Made by a program: the position numbers and the translations under genes. From the NCBI GenBank assembly GCA_958450365.1, contig CAUEEP010000601.1:1-64000 (forward strand): a DNA stretch of 64,000 nucleotides. Reading direction: 5' to 3'. This DNA comes from Mesorhabditis belari (lineage: Eukaryota > Nematoda > Chromadorea > Rhabditida > Rhabditidae). Shown one piece after another: positions 10,781 through 21,952 of this stretch. The notes below the pieces were generated by a model. The model did not search any database and had not been told where the DNA came from. It worked only from the letters and a program-made list of their open reading frames with translations. The first letter of the stretch is position 1. Every line of letters begins with the position of its first letter.

Positions 10781-12372
10781 CAGTAGGGGTCATAACTTTG
10801 GACACACCTCGCGCGTCAAACTAGAATTTGTTCGTTCTTTTTGCTAATAAGAGCTTTTTCTCCCGAAATCGACTATTTTATACAGTTTTTATCCCTTTTC
10901 ATTATTTCTGCATGAGTTTGGCCTTTATTTTCATTCTCATTTATTTTAAAGCTACTTTACCCGAGACACCCACTTTCTAGGCGGTCATAACTTTGGACAC
11001 GCCTTAGAAAACGGACAATTTATTCAAAATTAACAAAGAATAACTAATAGTTCGTTGCAAAACCTTTAGCGGTAATGACTGCTGCACAACGCTGTGGCAT
11101 CGAATTGATCAATTTGTCGATATTGGCCAGAGGAATCTTGGCCCATTCATCTTTAAGCGCGGCGACGAGTTTGGTGATTTTTGTGAATGTTCGTGTCCGA
11201 ATGCGTCGATCCAATTCCGCCCAAAGATGCTCAATAGGGTTGAGATCCGGACTTTGGGCCGGCCATTCCAAGACTTCGACGTTTGATTGTTGAAACCATT
11301 GAGAAACAAGTCGAGCCTTATGCTTCGGGGCATTGTCTTGCATAAACAACCAATCGGGGTCTAAATTTTGTTGGGCAAACGGAAGCATTTCTTGATCCAA
11401 AATGTCTCGATAGCTTACAGCATTCATTATTCCCTTGATTTCGACAAGTGGAACAACACCGCTAAGCGAAAAGCAACCTAAACTTATTCATTTTTTTAAG
11501 TCAGGTCAACCTTATACCCCATGTCATTACCGAACCACCACCGGGCTTGATTGTGGGCACTTGATAATTTGAATAGTTTCTCTTATTTGCTGAACGTCGG
11601 ATATAACGAATTCCATCGCTTGAAAACAAGTTAAATCTGGATTCATCACTCCATAAGACGCGACGCCAATCCGCCACCGACCAGTTCTGATGTTTCCTCG
11701 CAAATTCGAAACGAGCTTTAAGTTTCTTCCTTGAAATCAGCGGTTTTCGTGAAGAGCGTGCTCCTTTAAGTTCCGTAGATCTAAAATTTTTATATAAATG
11801 CATTATTACATCAAAATAAACCTCAGAATTCGTTGAGCTGTACTCTTAGAGATGGTGAGGCCATGGTGAAGATCGCTTGACGTCTTTCTCGGATCTTTCT
11901 TCACTGATCCAAAGCAGTGGCAGTTCTTAGGGAAACTTTTGGTCGTGGTCCTCCACCAATTTTCCGTTCTATCGATCCTGTTTCTTTCCATTTGCGGTAG
12001 ACCTTAGCAGCCGCCGAAAATGTGATTCCAAACATCTCAGCAGCATTCCTAGACGACATTCCTTGACTCATATTGGCTACCAAACGTTCCTTCAAGTCGT
12101 CAGACAAGATTTTATTTGATGGCATCTAAAGAAAACCATGTATTCAACAAGTGTGTCCAAAGTTATGACCCCCTAGAAAGTGGGTGTCTCGGGTAAAGTA
12201 GCTCAAAAGTAAATGAGAATGAAAATAAAAGCCAAATTCATGCAGAAATAATGAAAAGGGATAAAAACTGTATAAAATAGTCGATTTCGGTAGAAAAAGC
12301 TCTTATTAGCAAAAAGAACGAACAAATTCTAGTTTGACGCGCGAGGTGTGTCCAAAGTTATGACCCCTACTG
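10781..12372 (-). mobile_element. Tc1-like transposon with IR/DR ends, 1592 bp
   Basis: TA precedes (10779-10780) and follows (12373-12374) the element. Terminal inverted repeats are about 200 bp and nearly perfect, starting CAGTAGGGGTCATAACTTTG. Each arm contains the transposase-binding word GTCATAACTTTGGACAC twice, at the outer end and at the inner end (about 10983 and 12160), the IR/DR arrangement known from Tc3 and Sleeping Beauty-type elements. Internal transposase gene on the minus strand. Confidence 0.95.
11044..12125 (-). pseudogene. Tc1-like transposase, DD34E, one frameshift
   Basis: Start ATG at 12125. The N-terminus is a paired-like HTH (DDLKERLVANMSQGMSSRNAA). Short introns are readable: about 44 nt around 11783-11822 (joining QRILR to STELKG) and about 44 nt around 11470-11515 (restoring WGCFSL). 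The catalytic residues are all present: WSDESRF, MQDNAPKH, and SPDLNPIEHLW with 34 residues between the second Asp and the Glu. The one defect seen is a frame change near 11905, where the ALDQ reading meets a TGA and the next block (VKKDPRKTSSDLH) is in another frame. A 33-nt intron there is formally possible but very short. The gene is therefore almost intact. Confidence 0.85.
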
Positions 12373-12619
12373 TACATCCAAATTTGTTACGGTGCCTTCC
12401 ATTTTGCACATAAATACCTTCCTCATTTCAGTTACATTCACTAGATAAATCCATTGCGTTAAAGAAGTACACATTGGGATACTTGATGAATATTGCTGGA
12501 TATTTATGAACGCCTCCGAAAAAGTATTTAGGTATCAAGTTTACGTTGCAAATACTGTCTCGTTTTTAAAACGACTAGGTATGGTTTTTATGATGTCCTT
12601 AACGGAAACGTTGTGTAAA

Positions 12620-12765
12620 ATTGTATAAATTGAATTTTTAGACGTTTATTCCCGCACGACAAATTTTTGGCCTTCCTCTCGGCGACCATCTCGTCCACGC
12701 GTTCATCGAGTTTTGATTGGCGATCTTGGCCAATTCTTCGGGTGTCATCTGCTGGACATTGCTCC
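12620..12765 (-). pseudogene. small-gene exon 3 fused to antisense ALG7 exon
   Basis: Reads SNVQQMTPEELAKIANQ after a TTTTTAG acceptor on the minus strand, as in the small gene at 26094-26521. It then continues into DNA that on the plus strand is the RLFPHDKFLAFLSA exon of ALG7. The same hybrid junction recurs at 27180-27320. It is a rearranged, duplicated junction fragment. Confidence 0.5.
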
Positions 12766-12816
12766 TATCTAAAAAGAAGAATTGTTGAATAAAAAGGAGA
12801 AGACAAGCAAAGTTAC

Positions 12817-12971
12817 ATCATCAATCACTGTATACAATGTCATACAGGTTTGTCGAAGGGTTTTGATTGTTCAGGAATATTTATTTAGTTATACCACCTC
12901 AAAGATCTGTTCGAATGTTGGCACAATTGGTTGTCAAGCTACTTTTTGTTACCATTCATCACAACTGTAAA
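12817..12971 (+). pseudogene. ALG7/DPAGT1 fragment (two exons)
   Basis: Exon pieces reading SSITVYNVIQ and, after an intron ending TTATTTAG, LYHLKDLFECWHNWL then FLLPFITT. These match the GQSLVIASSITLYNVIQ and LxDxIECWxNWLSIYFLLPFI exons of the 35.7-36.7 kb copy. Flanking exons are missing, so it is a shard. Confidence 0.7.
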
Positions 12972-13075
12972 GGTGTCACTTATCTTTGCATTTATGTTTT
13001 AAAATCTAAAATATATTTCATTCAACTCCAAATTCGTGATCTCGTTTGCAACTCTTGTCATCTTCTTTGATTATC

Positions 13076-13433
13076 ATTTTTTGTTTATTTTTCGGTGTCT
13101 CCATGTTTTTATTTCTTCTCAAGGCATTTATTTAAATCTGATAAACAAGCAAAACTTTATAGCATATAATCCATATCGACGCTGACTCCGCACATTGTTT
13201 GACCCTGCTCACCTTGGACCATGAATGGCGAAATAAAGTTATGAAATGGGCTCAAATTCTAGATTTCTTTTGATCAGCAAATTGTGATTTTTATGGAGAG
13301 CATCGAACCATTTGGTGTGAAATGTAAATTAGGTTGTTAGATATGGAAACCGATTAAAGTTTAGTGATTGATGAGCTTTTAAATGCGAAGGGTAGTTTTT
13401 TGAATACCTTTATGATTACTTGTTACTTGTTTA
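13076..13433. other. no recognised gene
   Basis: AT-rich. It contains ALG7-flank DNA also seen near 25650-25760 (inverse) and 35600, including the GACAACCTAATT word. Nothing else supported. Confidence 0.4.
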
Positions 13434-13940
13434 GATGGCGTCACAAGTTGCTTTTCCCGACGCTCTCATCATTGCCGGTTTTGATGGTCTACTATGTACA
13501 AGGTGATTTGATTCATTCTAAATGATCTTTTAGTTTTAATTCAGGCAGCCCAACGACGACTGTTGGGCCGGAGATTGCTCGTTACTTTATCTCTCGTTGC
13601 TGGGATTTGAGGTAAAGTTTTAACTTTTTATGGTCAGCAATATTTTGGTTTAGATAACAACTCTTGATATCAATTTGCTCTACTACGTTTTCATGGGAAT
13701 GGTGATTGTTTTTGGCGCAAGTGTCATCAATATTTACGCGGGAATCAACGAATTGGAGGTTGATGTTTACCTGAAATTTCATACTCATTTTCATTTAGGT
13801 TGGTCAAAGTCTCGTCATTGCTTCATCAATCACTTTATACAATGTCATACAGGTTTGTCGATGGTTTCAAAAATTTATTTAGTTATACCACCTCGAAGAT
13901 CTGATCGAATGTTGGCACAATTGGTTGTCAATCACAATTG
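13434..13940 (+). pseudogene. ALG7/DPAGT1 central exons, broken copy
   Basis: After GTTTAG, the exon reads WRHKLLFPTLSSLPVLMVYYVQ. The next exon carries TTTVGPEIARYFIS, then a small indel shifts the expected LLGFE. Then ITTLDINLLYYVFMGMVIVF, in which the family's NSINIYAGIN reads SVINIYAGIN, then VGQSLVIASSITLYNVIQ and ECWHNWLSI. The copy ends abruptly at about 13940, where a second copy begins. ALG7 makes the first dolichol-linked sugar of N-glycosylation at the ER membrane; this copy could not encode the whole enzyme. Confidence 0.8.
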
Positions 13941-14476
13941 ATCGTCGCTCTCTTTGTCGGTTTTGATGGTTTACTATGTATAAGGTTATTTGCTCTATTT
14001 TAAATAACCTTTTTTTCATTTTTATACAGCTCAACGACGATTGTTGTATCGGGGATTGCTCGTTACTTTATTTCGTTGCTGGGATTTGAGGTAAAGTTTT
14101 AATGTTTTAGGATCAGCAATATTTTGGTTTAGATGACAACTTCTCTTTATAATAATTTGCTCTACTACGTTTTCATGGGAATGGTGATCGTCTTCTGCAC
14201 AAATTCAATCAATATTTACGCGGGAATAAAGGATTGGAGGTTAAGCGATTACGTACAAAGAACTCATTTTCATTTAAGCTGGTCAAAGTCTCGTCATTGC
14301 TTCATCAATCACTTTATACAATGTCATACAGGTTTGTTGGTGTGTCTCAATAAGTTACAATCACTTATTTAGCTATATCGCCTTCAAGATTCGATCAAAT
14401 GTTGGTACAATTGGTTATCAATCTACTTTTTATTACCATTCATCCCAACTTTGTTGATCTCTATAACTTCAATAAG
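13941..14476 (+). pseudogene. ALG7/DPAGT1 central exons, second tandem copy
   Basis: Joined directly to the previous copy. It starts inside the SLPVLMVYY exon (with a TAA following YYV), then SSTTIVVSGIARYFISLLGFE, an exon with MVIVFCTNSINIYAGI, a degraded GQSLVIASS exon and ECWYNWLSIYFLLPFIPTL. It ends at an exon border (CAATAAG, 14476), after which the DNA changes to sequence shared with 36990-37100. A tandem, 5'- and 3'-truncated pseudogene. Confidence 0.8.
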
Positions 14477-14479
14477 GTG

Positions 14480-15900
14480 ACTTAGTTGAACAGTCATGTC
14501 TCACTCTCTCGATTGAACCAAGCTACTGGTTAGCATATACTTATAGATTATTCAGTAGAAATTTCAAATGAAACTGTTGGCTGGTTTTTTTTCGTAAGAA
14601 ATTACAAATTTAAGAACTGCATGAACTTATAGACAACCCTAATAAAATTTTTCTTTTTCTAGAGTAATCGATTGCGCTGATCCCGGAAATCACATTTTTA
14701 ATTCATATTTATGATGAAAAACGCAAGTTCTATCCTTTTTGTTTTAGAGACGCATTTGTGCCGTCTGCTAGAAGCCTAAAGGTAAAGCGTTTTGTGTGTT
14801 GGTGGAGCATATCTATGTTGGCTTATCGGCCGACATCGATTGGTGTACCCTCAACCTTTCTACTGTACCCCTCGATCCGCTTTTCGGACAAAAAAGAAAT
14901 TGCTGTAGGTAATCGCTGCAGCTTTGATTGGAAAACCTTCCAATTTATTCATTTCTCTCAAGCCAAATCCTTCTTATCGCTCTCATCTTCGTAAAAATCT
15001 TCATCGGTTAACAAAGAATTCGATTTGGCATTGTTTAGAATTCGAATTCACAAAGAATTCGATTCGGCATTCCCCATAAAACGCCAACCAATTTTATTTC
15101 GTCTGCTGCTTGTTTTTAACAAGTCCAAACTTTTCAGCAAGCTTTCCAATGATCGCACTTGGATTTACGGATATCTTGATCTGTAATTTTAATATACAAA
15201 TGCATTTTTAAAGTTTTCTAAAGATAAAAATTTCATTCGCTTTCAAGCCATTTTGCTTCAATGAATTGCAAAAGATCTTGAAACTTTCTAAAAATATTTT
15301 ATTTCTACATTCAACATGTGGAACGCCCGTTCGCAGTCGGCCGCTTGACGCAAGACTGAAAATCAAGCCGTACTCCTTAACTAAAATTTAATCCCTTAAG
15401 GAATTAAACCTTCATAAGCTCTAAGTTGCATTCCAGTTTGCATTTTTGCAAAGTTTAAGCAAGATCTGTTCGTCCTGTACCCTTTTCAAACACCTCTCAA
15501 ACTTTGATGGACTCTCTATCGTACCCTTAACGAAAATAACAAGCACCATGTGAGCAACAATATGAAATTATGAAGTGAAAATGACAATGAATTTTGCTGA
15601 CTACGGTAATGATACTCAGCTGCGCTGCTAACGGCTGCTACTTCCCTTTTGTATTGAGGCGAAAAACGCTTATAAAGCTTGAGTTTTTCTTATTATCCGC
15701 AATTTCAAAAGCTGTAAAAAGAATGTGGAAATTGGTGACGGCAAATTTCCCAATAGCTAATAGTAAGCAACGTTTTTACCAAAGATTTCAACACAAATAC
15801 CCATTTCGATTGCCGTAGTATAAATTTACTTCAAGTTTCATGAAATGTCGGACCAATTCGTCGAGATAGCTCGCTAACAGTCAAACGTTTAACTAGTGCA
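14480..15900. other. duplicated non-coding segments
   Basis: 14640-14890 is about 85-90% similar to 37225-37450 (shared words GCGTTTTGTGTGTTGGTGG and GGCTTATCGGCCGAC), which is itself the 5' part of a transposase remnant. 15330-15720 recurs as a direct repeat at 18990-19330, upstream of the second ubiquitin-ART copy. No gene is recognised in the stretch itself. Confidence 0.55.
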
Positions 15901-16097
15901 ATCACTAACTTTTAAAACACTTTACTTACGGATGTAACAAAACGTTATATATGTGCAAGATGAGAATAACGAATCCGATAACAGTAAAAAGGGTGATAAG
16001 TATGTACATGCAGAAGAGAATAACAAAATGAAAATTAACAAATGAGAGAGAATCAGTGTGCAATTCAATGTTATCATTGAATTGCACACACACACTA

Positions 16098-16462
16098 AGG
16101 TTCCAATATGGTTCGGATACGGTTCCAATATGGTTCCAATATGGTTCGTAGACGGTTCCAATAAGGTTCCAATATAGTTCCAATATGGTTCCAATATAGT
16201 TCCAATATGGTTCCAATAAGGTTCCAATATAGTTCGTAGACGGTTCCAATATGGTTCCAATATACTTCCAGTATGGTTCCAATATGGTTCCAATATAGTT
16301 CCAATATGGTTCCAATATGGTTCCAATAAGGTTCCAATATGGTTCCAATATGGTTCCAATATGGTTCCAATATAGTTCCAATATGGTTCCAATATGGTTC
16401 CAATATTGTTCCAATATGGTTCCAGTATGGTTCGGATACGGTTCCAATATGGTTCCAATAAT
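16098..16462. repeat. 12-bp minisatellite GGTTCCAATATG
   Basis: About 30 units of GGTTCCAATATG with variants (TAGTTCCAATAT, CGTAGACGGTTCC). Because the unit is a multiple of three, all three minus-strand frames stay open and read EPYWNHIGTIL repeats. Those ORFs are artefacts. The same unit, inverted, lies at 18257-18584, so the two arrays flank the ubiquitin-ART gene at 16527-17812. Confidence 0.95.
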
Positions 16463-16526
16463 ATGTACACGGAAAAGAGAATAACAAAGTGAAACTTAAC
16501 AAATGAAAAATAATCAACGTGCAAGT

Positions 16527-17812
16527 CTAGCAAGGAAAGACACAAATTCCGTATGGACGAATGGCGTCATTTTCCTTGGCAATCCAGTAATCATCAAGAT
16601 TGGCAACACCGTGTTTCGACTTGGGCACAATTTCACGACGAGATGGATCGACACGAGCCTGAAACAAAACTAATAAAGTATTTCTAAGAAATAATTTTGA
16701 GTTGTTATTTATCGTTTGTATGTGTACGACTAAGAAGTATGTAACAAATCCCACCTGAACAATCAACTTGTAGGTTTTTCCATCGTAGTGATAAGTCGAT
16801 GCATAAGCGAGTGCAGTCTTTGGGTCTGGTGTGCAGTAGATACCATGTCCAAACAGGAAACGTTTGCCCTCTTTCTGCAAATAATGAACTTAAGCAAATG
16901 TATACTTCAAACCAAATCAAGTCCACCGCTACGAACAATTTCAGCAGCACGCGGATCCGTTGTTCCATGATAAGCAACTGACCATTCGCCATCAATAGAG
17001 CTGTTCGCACTTTGGCTAAAGCTGTAGTTAACAAAATAAAACAGGAGAAAAATTACCGAAGAGTTCCAAGCCAAACATTGTCCCCATATTTGTCAAGAAC
17101 AGCGAGAGCATAACGCATTGATCCAAGTGGACGAGTGTAGAGAGCTCCACCACGAGAGAATGGTTGCTGGTCGATCAAAATCTTCGTGAAATCGTAATTG
17201 AACTCTGCAGCAAAGCATTCCTTGTTCATTTGATAAGCGGTACATCCTCCTCCTCGAAGTCTCAGCACCAAATGAATAGTAGATTCTTTTTTGACATTGT
17301 ATTCACTCAAAGTCTTTTCATCTTCCAATTGCTGTCCAGCAAAAATGAGACGTTGTTGATCAGGAGGAATTTCTTCCCTGTCTTGAATAAGCATCTTCAG
17401 CTCTTCGGCAGTGTAATCACCATTTAGCTCGAGAGTGATTGTCTTTCCCGTCAATGTCTTTACAAAAATAGCTATATTACTTGGTTTATGCTTTGCGCGA
17501 ATCTCTTGGACCGACATCTTCGACACAGCAGCTAAAATGAAAAATACTTTATCGTTACGACGTGGTCATGCCCGAGAACCAGTACTTTAAAAATTGAGAT
17601 CTTACCTTTTTTAATTGTATTCACATCGAAAAAGAGCTCGCGTGGTTGGACAATCATAAAATCGGCAATGGCTTCTGGATCTGGATCAAAGGGCTCGTTT
17701 TTGAGGCGACACATATGATAGTTGATACCAACACGGAGAGCCTCATCTAAACAAAAAAATTGTCAATATCAAAACATTAAATAAGTTCACCTTCAATCGA
17801 GAGCTTTGGCAT
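16527..17812 (-). CDS. ubiquitin-domain/ART-like fusion protein (330 aa)
   Basis: Six exons (17812-17791, 17746-17606, 17531-17057, 17015-16913, 16874-16755, 16658-16527), 993 nt open throughout. Residues 1-55 are the family N-terminus ([13 protein letters not shown]). Residues about 74-149 are a ubiquitin fold: [30 protein letters not shown]-type strand, ending RLRGG at 145-149. Next comes the family middle domain ([15 protein letters not shown] ... [13 protein letters not shown]). The ART-like core follows, with AYHGT (His229), FGHGIYCTP (Tyr260) and [19 protein letters not shown] at the end. Ubiquitin K48 is Gln and K29/K33 are Leu/Arg, while K6, K11, K27, K63, I44 and H68 are kept. The GG could be cut by a deubiquitinase, giving free ubiquitin-like and ART parts (inference). 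Start chosen after a CTTTCAG acceptor. ADP-ribosyl transfer is inferred from motif order only. Confidence 0.82.
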
Positions 17813-17819
17813 ATTGAAA

Positions 17820-18256
17820 ACAGCTACTGATTTCAAGAAGGTATATCACTGAAAGGAGAACAGTTAAAATGTTCTGATGGCTATTAATGCATCAAATCAG
17901 AAAAAGAAAAAGAAAAGAAAAAAATCTTTGTTAAAAAAGAAAATTAAGAAAGCAATTGTACGAATACCTTTTTACAACAGTTTTAGTATGAGAAATGTTC
18001 AGTTTAAAATTGAAATTGAAATTGAAAGCCTTTTGAAGAGAACTAGAAGAATGCCAAACTGTCAATGCCTAAATGAGAGCTGAAAAGCCAATGACTCCTT
18101 TTTTGCTTCTTTCACATTTTTTATCTTGCAAGAAAAAGCGCCTCGATTCCTATTTTTGGAATCAAAATCCTTATCTTTTCTCTTGCTTAAAGATTTTACG
18201 ATCGGAAAAGTTATTCCAAAATAAAATAAAAAGTGGAGAAGGAGTTCCCCAGGTGT
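17820..18256. other. upstream flank of ubiquitin-ART gene, no gene
   Basis: Contains the trans-splice-like acceptor and AT-rich DNA. The 68-codon lysine-rich ORF at 17877 is A-tract coding, not supported. Confidence 0.45.
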
Positions 18257-18584
18257 ATTGGAGTATTGAAATCGTATTGGATCAAAATAGGAACCGTATT
18301 GGAACCGTATGGAACCGTATTAGATCAAAATAGGAACCGTATTGGAACCGTCTTGGAACCATATTGTAACCTTAAAAGGAACCGTTTTGGAACCGTATTG
18401 GAACCTTAAAAGGAACCGTATTGGAACCGTGTTGGAACCGTATTGGAACCATATGGGAACCGTATTGGAACCTTAAAAGGAACCGTAATGGAACCGTGTT
18501 GGAACCTTAAAAGAAACCGTATTGGACCCGTATTGGAACCGTATCAGATCAAAATAGGAACCGTATTGGAACCGTTTTGGAACA
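18257..18584. repeat. minisatellite TATTGGAACCGT, inverse of 16.1-16.5 kb array
   Basis: Units of TATTGGAACCGT with insertions AGATCAAAATAGGAACC and CTTAAAAGGAACC. It is the reverse complement of the unit at 16098-16462, on the other side of the ubiquitin-ART gene. Confidence 0.9.
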
Positions 18585-19425
18585 AAATACAGTAGTGCGA
18601 CTAGTCGCACTACTCTATGCCTGCTGTTACACTACTGTTCAGTCACGACTGAACAGCTACAGTACTTCTTTAAGACTCATCCAATTGTTGAAACGTCTAA
18701 AATCTTTTATGAAGTCTTTTGAATATTTAAGTTCAGTTTCATTGAGTGTGCGCTTCAGCTTGGAAAATTTCATTTTTTCAGCAAATTCGCATTTCTCTGT
18801 TTCTCTTATTTCTTTCTTCAGCTCGTTTCATGGATCAATTACCATAGCCTTTGGCTTAAACATTACCATTCAACATATTCTCCCTTAAACTCTACAAGAT
18901 GCACTCCAACTTACAGATTGTTAAAGTTTAAGCAAGATCTGTTCATTCTGTAGCTCAAAATACTGCCTTAAACTTTCCATTACCATACTGGTTAACTAAA
19001 ATTTGATCCTTTAAAGAATTAAACCTTCATAAACTCTAAGTTGTACTCCAGTTTGCATTTTTGCAAAGTTTAAGCGAGATCTGTTCAATCTGTAGCCTTT
19101 TCAAACACCTCTCAAACTTTGATGGACTCTCTATCGTACCCTTAACGAAAATAACAAGCACCATGCGAGCAACAATATGAAATTATGAAGTGAAAATGAC
19201 AATGAATTTTGCTGACTACGGTAATGATACTCAGCTAAACGGCTGCTACTTCCCTTTTGTATTGAGGCGAAAAACGCTTATAAAGCTTGAGTTTTTCTCA
19301 TTGTCCGCAATTTCAAAAGCTGTAAAAAGATGTACATGCAGAAGAGAATAACAAAATGAAAATTAACAAATGAGAGAGAATCAGTGTGCAATCCAATGAT
19401 AAGTATGTACACGGAAAAGAGAATA
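18585..19425. other. duplicated non-coding flank
   Basis: 18990-19330 directly repeats 15330-15720, and 19345-19425 repeats 16015-16482, which lies 3' of the first ubiquitin-ART gene. 18700-18960 recurs near 39040-39300. No gene is supported. Confidence 0.55.
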
Positions 19426-19551
19426 CCGTATTCTCTCTAATAGTAGTGCGCACTACTATTTTTTGAACCCCCTCCTGGACTGCAATACTATTAGAGAGTG
19501 CAGTACTATTAAAGAGTTTTATCATTTACCGAAGTAAGACAGATATAAACT

Positions 19552-19914
19552 TTATTCCAAAAATTCTTGCAACTCTTTCACGTACTCCTTTGGCTCCTTT
19601 TGACATACAGTTGTGGGCCGGCGAGTTGACAATTTGTGTCTTGACATGAACAAATTTAGCCATCCCTCTAATGCCGAAAATTCCTCGTCACCTTTCTACA
19701 TTAACTTGGCTTGACGTTGAATCATTTTTCGTATCACTCGCATCTTCTTTGCCCGCATTTCTTGAATCCAAGCAACAAGATCCTTGTCAAAATCGACATC
19801 CGTTCGTCCACCGCCTTTGATTCGTTTTTTTCCTTTTCCGATATCTCTGTTTTGTTCCTCGAGTTCTTCCTTTTGCTCACACCATTTTTGGAATATTTTG
19901 ACGACTGAATCCAA
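19552..19914 (-). pseudogene. CENP-B/Tigger-type transposase DNA-binding region
   Basis: Minus-strand reading gives KKRIKGGGRTDVDFDKDLVAWIQEMRAKKMRV, the typical start of the second HTH of pogo/Tigger/Tc5 transposases. After an in-frame TAG it continues EFSALEGWLNLFMSRHKLSTRRPTT, the conserved GWLxxFMxRHxLSxRxxTT motif. It stops at 19552. An acidic 5' part lies at 19950-20171 in another frame. No DDE domain is present in the element, so it is a DNA-binding-only remnant. Confidence 0.8.
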
Positions 19915-20331
19915 ATTTTCGCGCTGCAGCCTTTACTTTTTCAGCAAAATCAATAGCTTTCAGCTTTGTTTGAATGACGAAACATCGCGAATTTTCGCGG
20001 ATGGTGCATCCGAGTCACACAAAGACTTCTCAGCAACATCGTTGGTTTGTAGCCGGCATTTTGCTCGGCCACTTGATTGTCAATCCTCTTGAAGAATTCC
20101 ACATGTTCCTCATGTTCACGACAAACTCGAAAATTTTCGAATTCATCAAGCGAGTTCCCATCGAGATCCATACTTAAAGAAAAAGATTATTTAGACAATA
20201 GTAAAGGTGACCAACAAAAATTATATAATATTAAAATCGAACATGATGGATTATTTTCTAGGATTGAGTTTTGATAACAATAAAGCTTAGCGTCGCAAAA
20301 GGTAAGTCAATTCTCAAACTTTATACAGGTA

Positions 20332-21952
20332 CAGTGCCGGACAAAAGTTTAAGAACATGACCTCAAGTTATGGAAAAAGCTCAATATCTTTTAGAAGGTG
20401 AAGAATTTCATTTAGGTCTGTAAAGCATTCCTGTAAAGCATTTTTGTTTGTCTCAATTTCAGGAATTAACCACATTCTATAACAGGTCACAAATCTAAAT
20501 ACAAAAAAAGTCTTTGAGACTTTACAGGAAAGAGCCGGTATTCTAGCCGGACAAAAGTTTAAGAACAAACATTGTTTTAATGCAATATTTCATTTTTCAT
20601 TGATTTTTTTTGGCATTTTTATGTTACTTTTTAGAAAAAATGGCCAAAACTCAACGAATCTCACCTTCTGATGTGAATACCATTGTCCGAATGAGGGATC
20701 TTCAAAGCAAGACCTTTGAAGAGATCGCTACGGCAATAGGACGAAAAAGGCACTCTGTTTGGCAAGCTTATCAACGTAGGAAGAACCCGAAGCCGAAAAA
20801 GAAGATGGGAAGACCTCGAAAAACCAGTGACACGTAAGTTTTTTTGAGATTTCGTTTTTAAATGTGCAAAATATTGCTCAGGATGAATCGACGCAGCACA
20901 CTAGCTTCCAAGAAGAACCCGTTTTTGACTGCTCCTGAGATTCGTGAAGCTGTTGGAGCGTCGAATGTTCATCAGAGAACAATATAAAGACGTTCGAACG
21001 AAAGTCAACTCTTTGGTCGAATTGCTGCTCATAAACCGTTCGTCTCTGCCAAAAATAAGAAAGCCAGACTGAATTTTGCTAAAACACACCAGGATTGGAC
21101 GGTTGCCGAATGGAAGAACGTGCTTTGGTCAGATGAATCCAAGTTCAACATGAGCAATACGGACAGAATCAAACATGTTCGTCGCCCGCCGAACACCCGA
21201 AATGACCCACGATACGCTGTTGGTACGGTTAAGCATGGAGGTGGCAATGTCATGGTGTGGGGATGTTTTTCATTTGACTGTCATGGACCTTTGGAGCGTG
21301 TTCAGGGAATAATGGACCAATTTCAATACCGTGACATCATTGAGAGAGTCAGGCTTCCACATGCAGCCCAAAACATGCAGCGAGGATCATCAAGAAATGG
21401 TTTGCCGATAATCATGTTGATCTTTTAGAGTGGCCAGCTTAATCTCCAGATCTTAATCCGATTGAAAACATGTGGAGTCAAGTTGAGCGTGGACTAAAAG
21501 GTAAAAAATTTGCGACCAGCGATCTTCTTTTTGAGGCTATTCAACAAGAATGGAACAAGATCCCAAAAAGTTTCATTGAGAAGTTGATCGAAAGTATGCC
21601 GCGTCGTTGTCAAGCAGTGATCAAAGCCAATGGTGCTCCGACTAAGTATTGAACTTGTTAATAGCTTTTGTTGCTTTAATTGTTATTTTTTTTAATAAAC
21701 TTTGTTAAACAGTACTTGTTCTTAAACTTTTGTCCGGCTAGAATACCGGCTCTTTCCTGTAAAGTCTCAAAGACTTTTTTTGTATTTAGATTTGTAACCT
21801 GTTATAGAATGTGGTTAATTCCTGAAATTGAGACAAACAAAAATGCTTTACAGGAATGCTTTACAGGCCTAAATGAAATTCTTCACCTTCTAAAAGATAT
21901 TGAGCTTTTTCCATAACTTGAGGTCATGTTCTTAAACTTTTGTCCGGCACTG
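20332..21952 (+). mobile_element. Tc1-like transposon with IR/DR ends, 1621 bp
   Basis: Starts CAGTGCCGGACAAAAGTTTA after TA (20330-20331) and ends in the complement before TA (21953-21954). The inverted repeats are about 240 bp with only a few differences. The word CCGGACAAAAGTTTAAGAAC occurs at the outer end and again at the inner end of each arm (about 20549 and 21720), a direct repeat inside each inverted repeat. It lies inside the pogo-like element. Confidence 0.95.
20641..21652 (+). pseudogene. Tc1-like transposase, deleted and with two stops
   Basis: Start MAKTQRISPSDVNTIVRM with the N-terminal HTH and the GRPRKT hinge, then a 48-nt intron (20835-20881). An in-frame TAA is at 20985-20987. 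WSDESKFNM supplies the first catalytic Asp. A deletion after AAQNM (about 21385) removes the QDNxPKH block with the second Asp and shifts frame. A second TAA is at 21440-21442, immediately before SPDLNPIENMW (catalytic Glu). It ends KANGAPTKY. It cannot encode active transposase. The arms could still be mobilised in trans. Confidence 0.9.

Noticed and set aside
13442..13502. Start codon ATGGCGTCACAAGTTGC as the beginning of a new protein (MASQVAFPDAL)
   Set aside because: The ALG7 frame across the same bases (WRHKLLFPTLSS), after a TTTAG acceptor, matches the family and all other copies.
15922..16545. Three long overlapping minus-strand ORFs reading EPYWNHIGTIL repeats
   Set aside because: They are the 12-bp minisatellite read in all frames. 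A unit divisible by three without stops gives open frames everywhere.
17877..18083. Lys-rich ORF upstream of the ubiquitin-ART gene
   Set aside because: Encoded by A-rich DNA, overlaps the 5' flank, not kept in the paralogous flank at 23.7 kb.
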